64,000 nucleotides of DNA, taken from positions 1,426,001-1,490,000 of the forward strand of contig NZ_CP007055.1 of NCBI RefSeq assembly GCF_000517625.1. The letters are read 5' to 3'. The translations under genes and the position numbers were made by a program. Position 1 is the stretch's first letter, and each line of letters begins with the position of its first letter. Source of the DNA: Halostagnicola larsenii XH-48. GTDB lineage: Archaea; Halobacteriota; Halobacteria; Halobacteriales; Natrialbaceae. The notes under the pieces were generated by a model. The model worked only from the letters and a program-made list of their open reading frames with translations. It made no database searches and was not told where the DNA came from. This document shows positions 33,990 through 42,786 of this stretch, piece by piece.

Positions 33990-34736
33990 ATGGAATACCA
34001 TACCATGGCCTTCAGCGAAGAACTCGAGTTCGGACACGAGGACCGCAAACGCATCTACGAGTACGTCGAGCGAAAGGGGGCCGTCGATCCCGAAGCCGTC
34101 TGTCAGGATCTTCGTATCGACCCTGGCGGGTTTCGCCACCACGTTGCCATCCTCAAGCGGGACGGTCGCCTCCAGTCAGAAGCGGGCAAACTCAGGGTAA
34201 CGATCGACGCGGGCGCTCGAGAGGAGTACGTTACCGAAGCATTCGAATTTCACATCCGGCCGGCGAGACAGGAAGACCTGTCCGGAATCGTCGGGGCGAT
34301 CCGACAGGTCGCCGAGGAGAAGACCTACATCGTCGCCGAGAGCGTCGCGGACGCAATCGACCACGAAAGCGCGTTGCTCCGCTACAACGAGATCGAATCG
34401 CGGATGTTCTTCGTCGCGACGGTCGAAAACGAAGTCGTCGGGTGGGTCCATCTCAACGCACCGGAACTGGACAAATTGAGCCACACCGCAGAGCTAACCG
34501 TCGGCGTCATCGAGGAGTACCGGAACAACGGACTCGGTGCACACCTGCTCTCGAGAGGACTCGAGTGGGCCGGAGCCAACGGCTACGAAAAAGTCTACCA
34601 GAGCGTTCCCTCGGTGAACGAGGAGGCGATCGACTTCCTCGAATCTCACGACTGGGAAACGGAGGCCGTCCGAGCGGACCATTACAAACTCAACGGCGAG
34701 TACGCCGACGAGGTCATGATGGCCATCGAACTGTAG
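33990..34736 (+). CDS. GNAT acetyltransferase with N-terminal HTH-like domain
   Basis: A 248-residue two-domain protein. Residues about 5-75 look like a winged helix (LEFGHEDRKRIYEYVERKGA, then CQDLRIDPGGFRHHVAILKR and GRL). From about 80 a GNAT N-acetyltransferase domain follows (FHIRPARQEDLSGIVGAIRQ), with the acetyl-CoA loop VIEEYRNNGLGAHLLSRGLE and VNEEAIDFLESHDWE. It might acetylate a small molecule or protein and also bind DNA. ATGs at 33990 and 34005 are both possible. Confidence 0.87.
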   Translation: MEYHTMAFSEELEFGHEDRKRIYEYVERKGAVDPEAVCQDLRIDPGGFRHHVAILKRDGRLQSEAGKLRVTIDAGAREEYVTEAFEFHIRPARQEDLSGIVGAIRQVAEEKTYIVAESVADAIDHESALLRYNEIESRMFFVATVENEVVGWVHLNAPELDKLSHTAELTVGVIEEYRNNGLGAHLLSRGLEWAGANGYEKVYQSVPSVNEEAIDFLESHDWETEAVRADHYKLNGEYADEVMMAIEL

Positions 34737-34872
34737 GCGCTCTCGGGCGGTTTTCAGCGAACGCCGGACTCGGTTGGTACCTCGAGTCGCATCCGACGGG
34801 CTGTTCGAGCGCTCGCGGCGGCGCTCGTGACCGAAACCCTGAATTATGGTCGAATCGTAGCGTTATCGTCCA

Positions 34873-35295
34873 ATGAGCGAGGAGATTCCAGACGACGGCC
34901 CGATCGTGCTCTTCGACGGCGTCTGTACTCTCTGCAACGAATTCGTTCAGTTTATCCTGCCTCGAGATTCCGAGGGGCGGTTTTACTTCGCGTCGCTGCA
35001 GTCGAACGTGGGCCAGCGTCTGCTCGCCGACCACGACCTGCCGACGGACGAACTCGAGTCCGTGGTGTTGATCGACGGCGAGGACGCCTACGTGAAATCG
35101 GGAGCCGTCATCCGAATCGCAACGCTTCTCGGTGGCTTCTACCGACTCCTGTGGCCGCTTTACTACCTGCCGCGACGGCTTCGGGATTTCGCGTACGATT
35201 TCGTCGCGGATCGGCGCTACCGCTGGTTCGGGAAAAAAGATCGATGCAAGATGCCGGAGACCGACGGAACCACGCAGGCTCGATTCCTCGAGTGA
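34873..35295 (+). CDS. DCC-family thiol-disulfide oxidoreductase (DUF393)
   Basis: A 140-residue protein. The motif GVCTLC (with the preceding D of VLFDG) is the DCC signature, a CxxC-like redox pair near residues 18-21. VVLIDGEDAYVKSGAVIRIA and the hydrophobic helix FYRLLWPLYYLPRRLRDFAY, followed by a basic WFGKKDRCKMP end, match the family. The substrate is unknown. It ends in a hairpin region shared with the convergent DUF2267 gene. Confidence 0.92.
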   Translation: MSEEIPDDGPIVLFDGVCTLCNEFVQFILPRDSEGRFYFASLQSNVGQRLLADHDLPTDELESVVLIDGEDAYVKSGAVIRIATLLGGFYRLLWPLYYLPRRLRDFAYDFVADRRYRWFGKKDRCKMPETDGTTQARFLE

Positions 35296-35343
35296 GCCTT
35301 CGAAAGGCTCCGCGAAAATGCCCGCTAGGCGGGACTCTTTTCG
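35294..35343 (+). terminator. Two hairpins and a T-rich run between convergent genes
   Basis: GAGCCTT-CGA-AAGGCTC (35294-35310) overlaps the DCC stop codon; CCCGC-TAG-GCGGG (35321-35333) overlaps the DUF2267 stop on the other strand, followed by CTCTTTTCGCTCT. The position between convergent genes suggests termination in both directions. Confidence 0.5.
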
Positions 35344-35735
35344 CTCTCTGCGATTTCGAAGAGCGCGTCGTATCCGTCGTCCGCCGGGAGTTGCGCGCGA
35401 ACGTCCTCGAGCGCTCCTTCCTCGACCGCCTCTGCGAGGACATCGACCACGACCTGCGCGTGAAACGCCGCTTCCGACGGATCGTCCTCGCCGAGCTCGT
35501 CGCGGTCGTCGACGCGGTCGACGAACTCGTCGAAGCCGAATCGTTCCACGTCGTCGACCCGCTCGAGGAATCGAGCGAGTTCGTCCGGAAGCTGTGCGGC
35601 TAGGTTCGATGCCTCGCCGGGTTGGATCCGCTCAGAGAGCGTCGTGAGCGTCGCTCTCGAAATACTCAGTGCAGCCTCTCGAGAGTCGAGTTGGGCGCGG
35701 TGTTGTACCTCCCCGGTGAATTCTTCGTACTGCAT
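35325..35735 (-). CDS. DUF2267 family protein
   Basis: A 136-residue helical acidic protein. MQYEEFTGEVQHRAQLDSRE, then AISRATLTTLSERIQPGEAS and NLAAQLPDELA, are the DUF2267 pattern. These proteins are two-repeat helical bundles of unknown function, often near stress genes. The ATG at 35735 is the family start; an upstream open frame is arginine-rich and not family-like. Confidence 0.9.
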   Translation of the reverse strand: MQYEEFTGEVQHRAQLDSREAALSISRATLTTLSERIQPGEASNLAAQLPDELARFLERVDDVERFGFDEFVDRVDDRDELGEDDPSEAAFHAQVVVDVLAEAVEEGALEDVRAQLPADDGYDALFEIAESEKSPA

Positions 35736-36013
35736 GCCTGGGTGTTCACGAGCAGCGGTGATGAGTCTCGAGCCTTCAGCTGAAAGGGTCGTCGGTGGAT
35801 GGATACCGCGACCCTGCCGCGCCCCGATCCGGCCACAACCGGTGAGCAAGGCACGGCGAGCACAGTCCGTCCGGCGAGCAAAGCGCGCCGAGCGCGGCCC
35901 GTCGAACAGAGCGACGAGTGCCGCTAGACCCGAACAGCGATGGTGCCCGCCGAACCGCGCCACCTGACTCCTCGAACCGAAAGACAGTTTTCCGGACCGA
36001 ACGACGGGTAGGT

Positions 36014-37195
36014 ATGCTCTCGATCGCGCTTGCCGGAAAGCCAAACGCCGGCAAGTCCACGTTCTACACCGCGGCGACCATGGCGGAGGTCGACGTCGCT
36101 AACTACCCCTTTACGACCATCGACGCGAACCGGGGCGTGAGCTACGTTCGTACTGACTGCCCGTGTCTCGAGCGCGAGGAACGCTGTACGAGCGATAACT
36201 GCGAGGACGGCAAGCGCTACGTCCCGATCGAACTGCTCGACGTCGCCGGGCTGGTTCCGGGTGCCCACGAGGGCAAGGGACTGGGCAACCAGTTCCTCGA
36301 CGAACTGACGAACGCGGATGTCATCGTCAACGTGGTCGACGCGTCGGGCGGCACCAGCGAAACGGGCGAACCCGTCGACATCGGCGAGCACGACCCGCTC
36401 GAGGACATCGACTTCGTCGAAGAGGAAATGGACCTCTGGCTGGCTGACATCGTCGACCGAAACTGGGAGTCCGTCGAGCGCAAATCGCGGTCTCCGGACT
36501 TCGACATCGACGACGCGCTCGCCGACATGCTCACGGGATTCGGCGCGACGCCGACTGACGTCGCCCGAACCCTCCGAGAGTTCGAGTACCCCGAAGACCC
36601 CATCCAGTGGACCGACGAACACCGGGAAGCCTTGGCTCGAGACGTTCGCCGGCGGACGAAACCGATCGTCGTCGCGGCCAACAAGATCGATGTCGCACCA
36701 GAAGAGAACGTCGAGCGCCTGCTCGACCTCGACAAGCCCGTCGTTCCGACGACCGCGGAGGGCGAACTCGCGCTCAGGCGGGCGGCCGACGCCGGACTCG
36801 CGGCGTACGACCCCGGCGACGAGACGGTCGAAATCGGCGACGACGTAAGCGATGCGCAGCGAGAGGCGCTCGAGGAACTTTCGGAGACGATGGCGGATTG
36901 GGACGGCACCGGCGTACAGAGCGCGCTGAACTACGCGGTTTACGACCTGCTCGAGTACTTCACGGCCTACCCCGTCGAGGACGCCTCGAAGTGGTCCGAC
37001 GGGAGCGGAAACGTGTTGCCCGACGCGTTCTTGTTGCCCGACGGCTCGACGCCGGTCGACCTCGCGTACGCGGTCCACTCCGATATCGGCGACGGTTACC
37101 TCCACGCCGTCGACGCGAAATCGAGCCGGGAGATCGCCGACACGCACGAACTCGAGGAGGGCGACGTCGTCAAAATCGTCTCGACTGCGTCCTAG
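36014..37195 (+). CDS. OBG-type GTPase (YchF-related)
   Basis: A 393-residue P-loop GTPase/ATPase of the OBG/YchF group. Walker A is AGKPNAGKST at 7-16; G2 YPFTTID; G3 DVAGLVPGAHEGKGLG; G4-like NKID near 235. The C-terminal TGS domain ends YLHAVDAKSSREIADTHELE. An Asp-Cys-Pro-Cys segment with two further cysteines (CLEREERCTSDNC) sits between G2 and G3, as in archaeal members. These proteins bind ribosomes. The ATG at 36014 has GGTAGGT just upstream. Confidence 0.95.
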   Translation: MLSIALAGKPNAGKSTFYTAATMAEVDVANYPFTTIDANRGVSYVRTDCPCLEREERCTSDNCEDGKRYVPIELLDVAGLVPGAHEGKGLGNQFLDELTNADVIVNVVDASGGTSETGEPVDIGEHDPLEDIDFVEEEMDLWLADIVDRNWESVERKSRSPDFDIDDALADMLTGFGATPTDVARTLREFEYPEDPIQWTDEHREALARDVRRRTKPIVVAANKIDVAPEENVERLLDLDKPVVPTTAEGELALRRAADAGLAAYDPGDETVEIGDDVSDAQREALEELSETMADWDGTGVQSALNYAVYDLLEYFTAYPVEDASKWSDGSGNVLPDAFLLPDGSTPVDLAYAVHSDIGDGYLHAVDAKSSREIADTHELEEGDVVKIVSTAS

Positions 37196-37295
37196 CGGAC
37201 TCGCCCGTTTATTCTGCTCCCTGTTCACCGTGTTCGGCCTCGCAAACGTTGCACTCTGGATCACGTATCATCTTCTAACCGGTCTGCTCGTCTCC

Positions 37296-38156
37296 TCAAC
37301 TGAGCGAGGCGAGGGGTTCGAACCAGACCGCGGCCACGAGGACGGCGAGGAAGACGTAGGAACCCCGAACGAGGAGCATGGTCGCGAGTTCCGGCCCGCT
37401 TCGGCGAGCGTAGAGCGCGACGACGCCGAACGCGAGCGAAGCCAGGACGGCGGTCGGCGGAAACACTCGAGCGACGGCGAAGCCGACGACGGCGAACAGG
37501 GCCGTCAGTATCAGCCCGTACGCGACGGCGGTCGCGCGTTTCGGACCGAGCACGACGGCGACGGTTCGCTTTCGAATCGAGCGATCGTAGTCGTAATCCT
37601 GCGAGTCGTCGATCACCTTGATTCCCGACAGAAGCGTGAGGAAGACGAGCGCGAACGCGACGACGACGGGAGTGAGCGTCGCGGTCTGGACGAAAAAGCC
37701 GCCGAGGATGGCGAGGGCGATACCCAGCGGGTAGCCGGTCGTCGCCGTCACGGGGTTCGTATCGAGTTGGGGCGCGTGGTGGTACGCGATCACCCACGTC
37801 GGTGCGGTGAGCGCGACGGCTATCGGGCCGACCAGCAGCCACAGGAGCACGCAACACCCGACGAACACCGCCGTGGAGGCGACGAGGCCGAGCCGACAGC
37901 CCCGATCCGTGAGCGGGTGATCGTCGTCCTCGCCACGCTTGTGGAAGTCGACGTAGCCGTCTTTAACGTGCGCGGTGTACACCGCCGAAAATATCGCGAG
38001 GACGTGGACCGCCGCAAGCGCCGGATGGATCTCCCGGGCGAGAATCGCACCGAACACGGAGGCGGCGAGGGGCGGCAACATGAACACGGGATGGACTTGC
38101 GAGAGGTACGCTCGAGCGGTCGCCTCGAAGCCGGACCCATGTCGTGACAGTGACAT
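37296..38156 (-). CDS. UbiA-family prenyltransferase
   Basis: A 286-residue membrane enzyme with seven to eight helices. The second Asp-rich motif of UbiA enzymes is clear: DDSQDYDYDRSIRKRTVAVV. The first motif is atypical: HVKDGYVDFHKRGEDDDHP instead of NDxxDxxxD. Family members attach prenyl chains to aromatic or glycerol-phosphate acceptors, such as menaquinone, haem or archaeal ether lipids. Which one this is cannot be told. The ATG at 38156 is chosen; another at 38183 adds nine residues. Confidence 0.88.
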   Translation of the reverse strand: MSLSRHGSGFEATARAYLSQVHPVFMLPPLAASVFGAILAREIHPALAAVHVLAIFSAVYTAHVKDGYVDFHKRGEDDDHPLTDRGCRLGLVASTAVFVGCCVLLWLLVGPIAVALTAPTWVIAYHHAPQLDTNPVTATTGYPLGIALAILGGFFVQTATLTPVVVAFALVFLTLLSGIKVIDDSQDYDYDRSIRKRTVAVVLGPKRATAVAYGLILTALFAVVGFAVARVFPPTAVLASLAFGVVALYARRSGPELATMLLVRGSYVFLAVLVAAVWFEPLASLS

Positions 38157-38212
38157 AGCACGAATAACGACGGAGAAACCCATAATACTGCAGCCAATTT
38201 CGGCGGTGATCG

Positions 38213-39628
38213 TCACCGGCTTCGTCCCTCGGTGCGGTCCGTGTGTTCCGGGAATATCTTTCCGGGGTTGAGAATCCCGTCCGGGTCGAACGTCCGCTTG
38301 ATCGCTTTCATCGCGTCCACGGCTTGGCTGCCGTGTTCGTCCTCGAGATAGTCGCGTTTGCCGAGTCCGATGCCGTGTTCGCCCGTCGCGGTTCCGCCGA
38401 GGGCGATCGCCCGATCGACGACCCGCGAGTAGACCTCCTTGCACCGCTCGAGGTGGGCCGGGTCGTCGTAATCGACAAGCGCGGTGTAGTGGAGGTTACC
38501 GTCGCCGGCGTGCCCGTAACACGGGACGAGCAGATCGTGTTCAGCGCCCAGACGTTTGGCCGTCCGGACGATTTCGGGGTATCGACTGATCGGAACCGTC
38601 ACGTCGCCGGGCTGAATCGGCTCGAGGTCGGGATCGTATGAGACGACGGCGTAGGCGAGTTCGCGGCGGGCTTGCCACAGGTCGGCCATCTCGTCGTCGC
38701 GACTCGTTTCGAACCGCAAAACGTCGTGCTCCTCGAAGATCGTCCGACAGAATTCGATCTCCTCGCCGACGCCGTGATCCGCGTGAAACTCGAGGAAGAC
38801 CATCGGCGCGTCGGGCAGGTCCATCCCGAAGTACTCGTTTGCCATCCTCGCGCTCAACCCGTCGACGACCTCGATTTTCGCGACGTCGACGCCCGCTCGA
38901 ACGGCGTCGGAAACCGCGCTGGTGGCGTCCTCGAGCGCCCCGAAGATCGCTCGACCGCCGCGGACCTGCGCCGGTCGGCCGGCGAGTTCGAGCGTCGCCT
39001 CGGTGATCACGCCGAGGGTCCCCTCGCTCCCGACCAGCAGGTCCGTCAGGTTGTAGCCGCTCGAGGTTTTGACCGCTCGCGAGCCGGTTTCGATGACGGT
39101 TCCGTCGGCGAGGACGGCCTCGAGACGGAGTATCCAGTCGGCTATCTCGCCGTACTTGACGGTCTGCATCCCGCTGGCGTCGGTGGCGATCATCCCGCCG
39201 ATCGTCGAAATGTCGCCGGAGGAAGGCAGCGGTGGGAAAAAGAGTCCGTCGTCGCCAGCGGCCTCGTTGACCGTCGATCCGAGGATTCCGGGTTCGACGT
39301 CGATCTGAAAGTCCTCGGGCCGGTACTCCACGACGCGGTCCATCTCCGTGAGATCGAGGCTGATTCCGGCCGCGGCGGGGACGGCACCGCCCTCGAGTCC
39401 CGTCCCGGCGGCGTAGGGCGTCACGGGAACGCCACGCTCGGTCGCCGCCGCGAGAACCGTCGAAACGTCGGCGGTTGAGTGCGGATAGACGACCGCATCG
39501 GGAACGACCGCGCGAGTCGAATCCTCGGTTCCCCAGTCGGCAGCGTGGGTTTCGCGGCGGCTCTTTGCGAACGAACGCTGATCGTCCTCGAGCGGCAGAT
39601 CCGCGAGAAACGAGCAATCGTACGTCAT
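38213..39628 (-). CDS. FAD-linked D-lactate/glycolate dehydrogenase (GlcD/DLD family)
   Basis: A 471-residue flavoprotein. The FAD_binding_4 domain shows PYAAGTGLEGGAVP, SSGDISTIGGMIATDASGMQ and YNLTDLLVGSEGTLGVITEA. The C-terminal FAD-linked oxidase domain has GHAGDGNLHYTALVDYD and the closing TGEHGIGLGKRDYL and FDPDGILNPGKIF. It oxidises a 2-hydroxyacid (D-lactate or glycolate) and passes electrons to a quinone or Fe-S partner. It lacks the cysteine-rich C-terminal domain of anaerobic GlpC-type fusions. It lies 56 bp upstream of the UbiA gene on the same strand. Confidence 0.93.
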   Translation of the reverse strand: MTYDCSFLADLPLEDDQRSFAKSRRETHAADWGTEDSTRAVVPDAVVYPHSTADVSTVLAAATERGVPVTPYAAGTGLEGGAVPAAAGISLDLTEMDRVVEYRPEDFQIDVEPGILGSTVNEAAGDDGLFFPPLPSSGDISTIGGMIATDASGMQTVKYGEIADWILRLEAVLADGTVIETGSRAVKTSSGYNLTDLLVGSEGTLGVITEATLELAGRPAQVRGGRAIFGALEDATSAVSDAVRAGVDVAKIEVVDGLSARMANEYFGMDLPDAPMVFLEFHADHGVGEEIEFCRTIFEEHDVLRFETSRDDEMADLWQARRELAYAVVSYDPDLEPIQPGDVTVPISRYPEIVRTAKRLGAEHDLLVPCYGHAGDGNLHYTALVDYDDPAHLERCKEVYSRVVDRAIALGGTATGEHGIGLGKRDYLEDEHGSQAVDAMKAIKRTFDPDGILNPGKIFPEHTDRTEGRSR

Positions 39629-39856
39629 AAGCTATCATTGACCACGACAGATATCAACGTTTCCACGTGGTTCAGAACGCCACGAGGCGATCGTCGCGAC
39701 GTTCGATCTCGAGGGCACTCGTACGGTGACCGGCGATCGCTCTCCGCGACGATCCGACGGGAGGACGGTGTCCCGACGCAGAAGTTTATAATGATTCAAC
39801 ACGCCGGTAGATGTAATGGCAATGACCGCTGCGGTCGCCGGCCGGAGGACAGCACT

Positions 39857-40864
39857 GTGAACGCCGACCTCGATCTTCTCGTGAGCCTCGACTCTCACGA
39901 CACACCCCAATCGGTCGCCGAGCGCGCACGACACGCGGAAGCGCTCGGATTCAGTCGCGTCACGATGGGTGAAACGACGGGGTGGAACATCGTTCCGGTG
40001 CTGACGCTCGTCGCCGACCGGACGAACGACATCGGCATCTCCAACGACGTCGTCTCCCCCTACGGGCGCTCGCCGGCGATGCTGGCCCAGACCGCCCTCA
40101 CGCTTCAGGAGGTTTCCGCCGGGCGCTACCGCATCGGACTCGGACCGAGTTCGCCGGCGATCACCGAACGCTGGCACGGACAGGCGTTCGATCGACCGCT
40201 GCGCCGGACGCGCGAAACGATCGAGATCATCCGGGCGGTCTACGAGAACGGAACGCCCGCCTACGAAGGCGAGATTTTCGACATCGCCGGGCTGAAGTAC
40301 GAACGCGATCTGCTCGAGAACCCGCCGCCGATAGACGTCGCCACGCTGGGCCCCAAAGCGACCGAGATGGCCGGTCGCTTCGGCGACGGCTGGGCACCGC
40401 AGCTATTTACGGCCGACGGGCTCGAGACACGACTCGAGGACCTAGGGCGCGGTGGCGACCTCGCCGGGAAGGACCGCTCGGAGCTCAGGGTGAGCCCGAT
40501 CGTTCGGGGAATCGCCGCCGAAGACCGCGAACGAGCACGTCGGCTCGCGCGCTCGACGCTCGCGTTCATGCTCGGCGCGTACGGGCCCTACTACGGCGAC
40601 TCCGTCGCCGAGCAGGGGTATCAGTCGGCGGTCTCGGCTATTCGAGACGCCTGGGCTGAACGGGACACGGAGGCGATGGCCGCGGCGCTGCCCGACGAAC
40701 TGCTCGACGAACTCGCCCCCGCAGGCACGCCCGACGAAGTGCGCGAGTGGGTCGAATCCTACGCCGCGATCGACGGGGTCGACGCCGTTCGAGTCGGTTC
40801 GGTCCGCGGGGCGACCGACGAGGACGTCGAGCGGACGATGGAGGCGCTGGGCGAACTGGTGTAG
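39857..40864 (+). CDS. F420-dependent LLM-class oxidoreductase
   Basis: A 335-residue luciferase-like TIM-barrel enzyme. ARHAEALGFSRVTMGETTGW, NDIGISNDVVSPYGRSPAML, VSAGRYRIGLGPSSPAITER and PIDVATLGPKATEMAGRFGD follow the F420-binding members closely. It is a homologue of methylene-tetrahydromethanopterin reductase (Mer); I recall a haloarchaeal subfamily of this length with unknown substrate. I use a GTG at 39857, where the conserved NADLDLLVSLDSHD begins. cofD in the same window provides the cofactor step. Confidence 0.88.
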   Translation: MNADLDLLVSLDSHDTPQSVAERARHAEALGFSRVTMGETTGWNIVPVLTLVADRTNDIGISNDVVSPYGRSPAMLAQTALTLQEVSAGRYRIGLGPSSPAITERWHGQAFDRPLRRTRETIEIIRAVYENGTPAYEGEIFDIAGLKYERDLLENPPPIDVATLGPKATEMAGRFGDGWAPQLFTADGLETRLEDLGRGGDLAGKDRSELRVSPIVRGIAAEDRERARRLARSTLAFMLGAYGPYYGDSVAEQGYQSAVSAIRDAWAERDTEAMAAALPDELLDELAPAGTPDEVREWVESYAAIDGVDAVRVGSVRGATDEDVERTMEALGELV

Positions 40865-41017
40865 CCGACTACGCGTCTCGATCAGCGCGAACCGGTGTCG
40901 GACGGCTCGTCTCGACCGCGGGAGAGAACGCCGCCTTCCGTTCCGGATCGACGATCGAGTCGACCGCATCGCGTACGTCGGCGAAGGAACTAACACGCAG
41001 CCGCCGATGGTCGTCGT

Positions 41018-41803
41018 ATGCACGACTTCCACCTCCACTCGAATTACTCCGACGGCAGCTTTCTCCTGCGAATGGTTCGCGCCGCGGAATCCGCCGGTCT
41101 CGAGGGGATCGGATTCGCCGACCACTGCACCGTTTCGGCCCGCGACGGTCCGCGGTCGGCCCGAGCAACTCACGGATTCAATCTCGACCTCACGTACGAA
41201 CGTCGCCGTCGTGCACTCGAGCGAGTGCGAGACGAGACCGAGATTTCCGTCTACGATGCGGTCGAGATGGACTACCACCCCGAGGACGAAACGGAGATTC
41301 GATCCTTTCTCGAGGAAGCGAACTTCGACTACGCGATCGGGAGCGTCCACGAACTGGCCGGGCGAAACGTTCAGGTTCCGACACACTTCAGCGACGAATC
41401 GGATGCGCAACTCGACGCTCTCGTCGAGCGGTACGTCCAGTCGCTCGTCGAATTATTCGAGTCGGAACTGTTCGACGTTGCGGCTCACATCGACCTGTTC
41501 GAGCGAACCGAACCGCTGGCAGAGCGCGCGACGGTCGATCAGTATCGCCGGATCGTGCGGGCGCTCGAAGCGTCTCGAACGGTTCCGGAGATCAACGCCG
41601 GCCGTGCGTTGGGCGAACGGGCGCTCGTCCATCCCCGACCGAGACTCCTCGAGATGATACGCGACCGGGGCGTGGAGTTCACCCTCGGAACGGATAGTCA
41701 CGCGCCGGCCGAAATCGAAAGCCGAGCGCCGTTCCTCCGGGAGTTCGTCGACGAAAACGGGATCGAACCGATCGCTCCGCCACGACTCGAGGGACTCGAG
41801 TAA
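41018..41803 (+). CDS. PHP-domain phosphoesterase (histidinol-phosphatase-like)
   Basis: A 261-residue PHP protein. The first metal motif is HDFHLHSNYSDGSF, then GIGFADHCTV, the conserved YDAVEMDYHPED glutamate, DYAIGSVHELAG, DVAAHIDLF and the last motif FTLGTDSHAPAEI. This is the complete metal set of HisK-type histidinol-phosphate phosphatases; other PHP phosphoesterases look alike. If it is HisK it would complement hisC at 13259, but the genes are 27 kb apart, so this is only plausible. Confidence 0.88.
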   Translation: MHDFHLHSNYSDGSFLLRMVRAAESAGLEGIGFADHCTVSARDGPRSARATHGFNLDLTYERRRRALERVRDETEISVYDAVEMDYHPEDETEIRSFLEEANFDYAIGSVHELAGRNVQVPTHFSDESDAQLDALVERYVQSLVELFESELFDVAAHIDLFERTEPLAERATVDQYRRIVRALEASRTVPEINAGRALGERALVHPRPRLLEMIRDRGVEFTLGTDSHAPAEIESRAPFLREFVDENGIEPIAPPRLEGLE

Positions 41804-41940
41804 AGCGCCTCGGGAGCAAGTCGCTCGAGAATGAGTGATCCTCGCGAACACGGAAACCAGGGGTTCAGAACACTCGTGGCATTCGCCTCGAACTGCCTGA
41901 AAAATACAACCGAGTCGACCGGGTCGTTCGAACCGCCGAT

Positions 41941-42165
41941 TCAGTTCGAATCCGCGGCCGAGGGCTCGTCCCGATCTTTGACCCGGTTGACGAGCGTGCT
42001 AGCCGCCACGCGCTTTTCGCCGGCGACCGCTCCGACGATGCCGCCGACAGCACCGCCGGTGCTCGCGCCGTTTCTGCTCACGAATCCACCGATCGCAGCG
42101 CCGATCGCCGCACCGATAGCCGCGTATCGTGCACGACTCAGCCGCCGTTTGATCTCTCCTTGCAT
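41941..42165 (-). CDS. Small glycine-zipper membrane protein
   Basis: A 74-residue protein: MQGEIKRRLSRARYAAIGAA at the start, then GxxxG-rich stretches AIGGFVSRNGASTGGAVGGI and VGAVAGEKR. This is the glycine-zipper pattern of two closely packed helices. I recall similar short proteins in other haloarchaea, with no known role. A TATA-like CAATATTTATC lies about 29 nt before the ATG at 42165. Confidence 0.78.
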   Translation of the reverse strand: MQGEIKRRLSRARYAAIGAAIGAAIGGFVSRNGASTGGAVGGIVGAVAGEKRVAASTLVNRVKDRDEPSAADSN

Positions 42166-42189
42166 ACGTCTGATTTGGTGATTGAACGG

Positions 42190-42200
42190 GATAAATATTG
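42190..42200 (-). promoter_or_regulatory. TATA box of the glycine-zipper gene
   Basis: Minus-strand CAATATTTATC is centred about 29 nt upstream of the ATG at 42165. Confidence 0.55.
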
Positions 42201-42257
42201 TTCGTTATTGTGAGACACGAAGGCACACAATGGCGATATCGGCGCGTCAGAGCCGGC

Positions 42258-42356
42258 CTACTCGCTTCGACCCCGTTTCCAGACGTCCGTAACCGGGTGC
42301 CCGTCGGGGGGTTTGTGGCTGATATCTTTCATCTTCCGTCCGCGTTCGCTTTCCAT
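42258..42356 (-). CDS. 32-residue microprotein
   Basis: A short frame ATG to TAG encodes 32 residues: it begins MESERGRKMKDISHKPPDGH and ends VTDVWKRGRSE. It is hydrophilic and rich in Lys/Arg, unlike the acidic proteome average, and the sequence is not low-complexity. The strongest support is a TATATA box (42382-42387) centred 28 nt upstream, exactly the spacing of a leaderless archaeal gene. No membrane segment or cysteine is present. The PPDGHPVTDVWKRG part looks conserved from memory, but I cannot search. It sits between two other small genes on the same strand. Confidence 0.6.
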   Translation of the reverse strand: MESERGRKMKDISHKPPDGHPVTDVWKRGRSE

Positions 42357-42379
42357 CACGTGCAATGATAACGTTTGAC

Positions 42380-42389
42380 ACTATATAGG
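42380..42389 (-). promoter_or_regulatory. TATA box of the microprotein gene
   Basis: Minus-strand CCTATATAGT, centred 28 nt from the ATG at 42356. Confidence 0.65.
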
Positions 42390-42454
42390 TGTTTTCCCGG
42401 TCAAACGAAATGCGGTAGCGACAGCAGAAATCGATCAAACGGCGATGTCCCGAC

Positions 42455-42763
42455 TTACTCGAGCGTGCCGGAGTCGACTGCGATTTCGCCCGCAGCGGTT
42501 ACCGTCACCAGACAATCGTTGTACTCGAAGGTGACAGATCCGCCGGACCGAAGTCCGTCGGATCGCGGCTCGAACAACCGCTCTAGAGCATCGGCATTGA
42601 TCGCGTAGTGCAGCGGTTCGAGTTCGGTGACGTCCTCACCACAGAACGCGGCGACGGCTTCGGCGACGGCGACGCTGATCGGTTCGGAGTCGAGTCTATC
42701 GTACTGTACGGAGTAGTGCTCATCAGTTGACGTGAGCGAAGATTGTGTAGTCATTTCGGTCAT
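42455..42763 (-). CDS. HalOD1 output-domain protein
   Basis: A 102-residue protein, a stand-alone HalOD1 domain: HYSVQYDRLDSEPISVAVAE, then ELEPLHYAINADALERLFEP and the final GSVTFEYNDCLVTVTAAGEI. In haloarchaea this domain is a putative output module of signalling systems. Starts at 42763 (MTEMTTQ) or 42754 are possible. It lies 110 bp downstream of the large Bat-type regulator. The spacer has an inverted repeat GCGTAT-CCCC-ATACGC (42771-42786), just upstream of the start, and GGTTAA-CTGA-TTAACC (42863-42878) at the end of the regulator gene; both are candidate operator or RNA structures. Confidence 0.88.
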   Translation of the reverse strand: MTEMTTQSSLTSTDEHYSVQYDRLDSEPISVAVAEAVAAFCGEDVTELEPLHYAINADALERLFEPRSDGLRSGGSVTFEYNDCLVTVTAAGEIAVDSGTLE

Positions 42764-42770
42764 GGTATAT

Positions 42771-42786
42771 GCGTATCCCCATACGC
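42771..42786. promoter_or_regulatory. Inverted repeat upstream of the HalOD1 gene
   Basis: GCGTAT-CCCC-ATACGC, perfect 6-bp arms, ends 8 nt before the start codon at 42763. A second smaller one, CTGTC-GGA-GACAG, follows at 42787-42799. Arms this short arise by chance in a window of this size; position is the only support. Confidence 0.3.
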
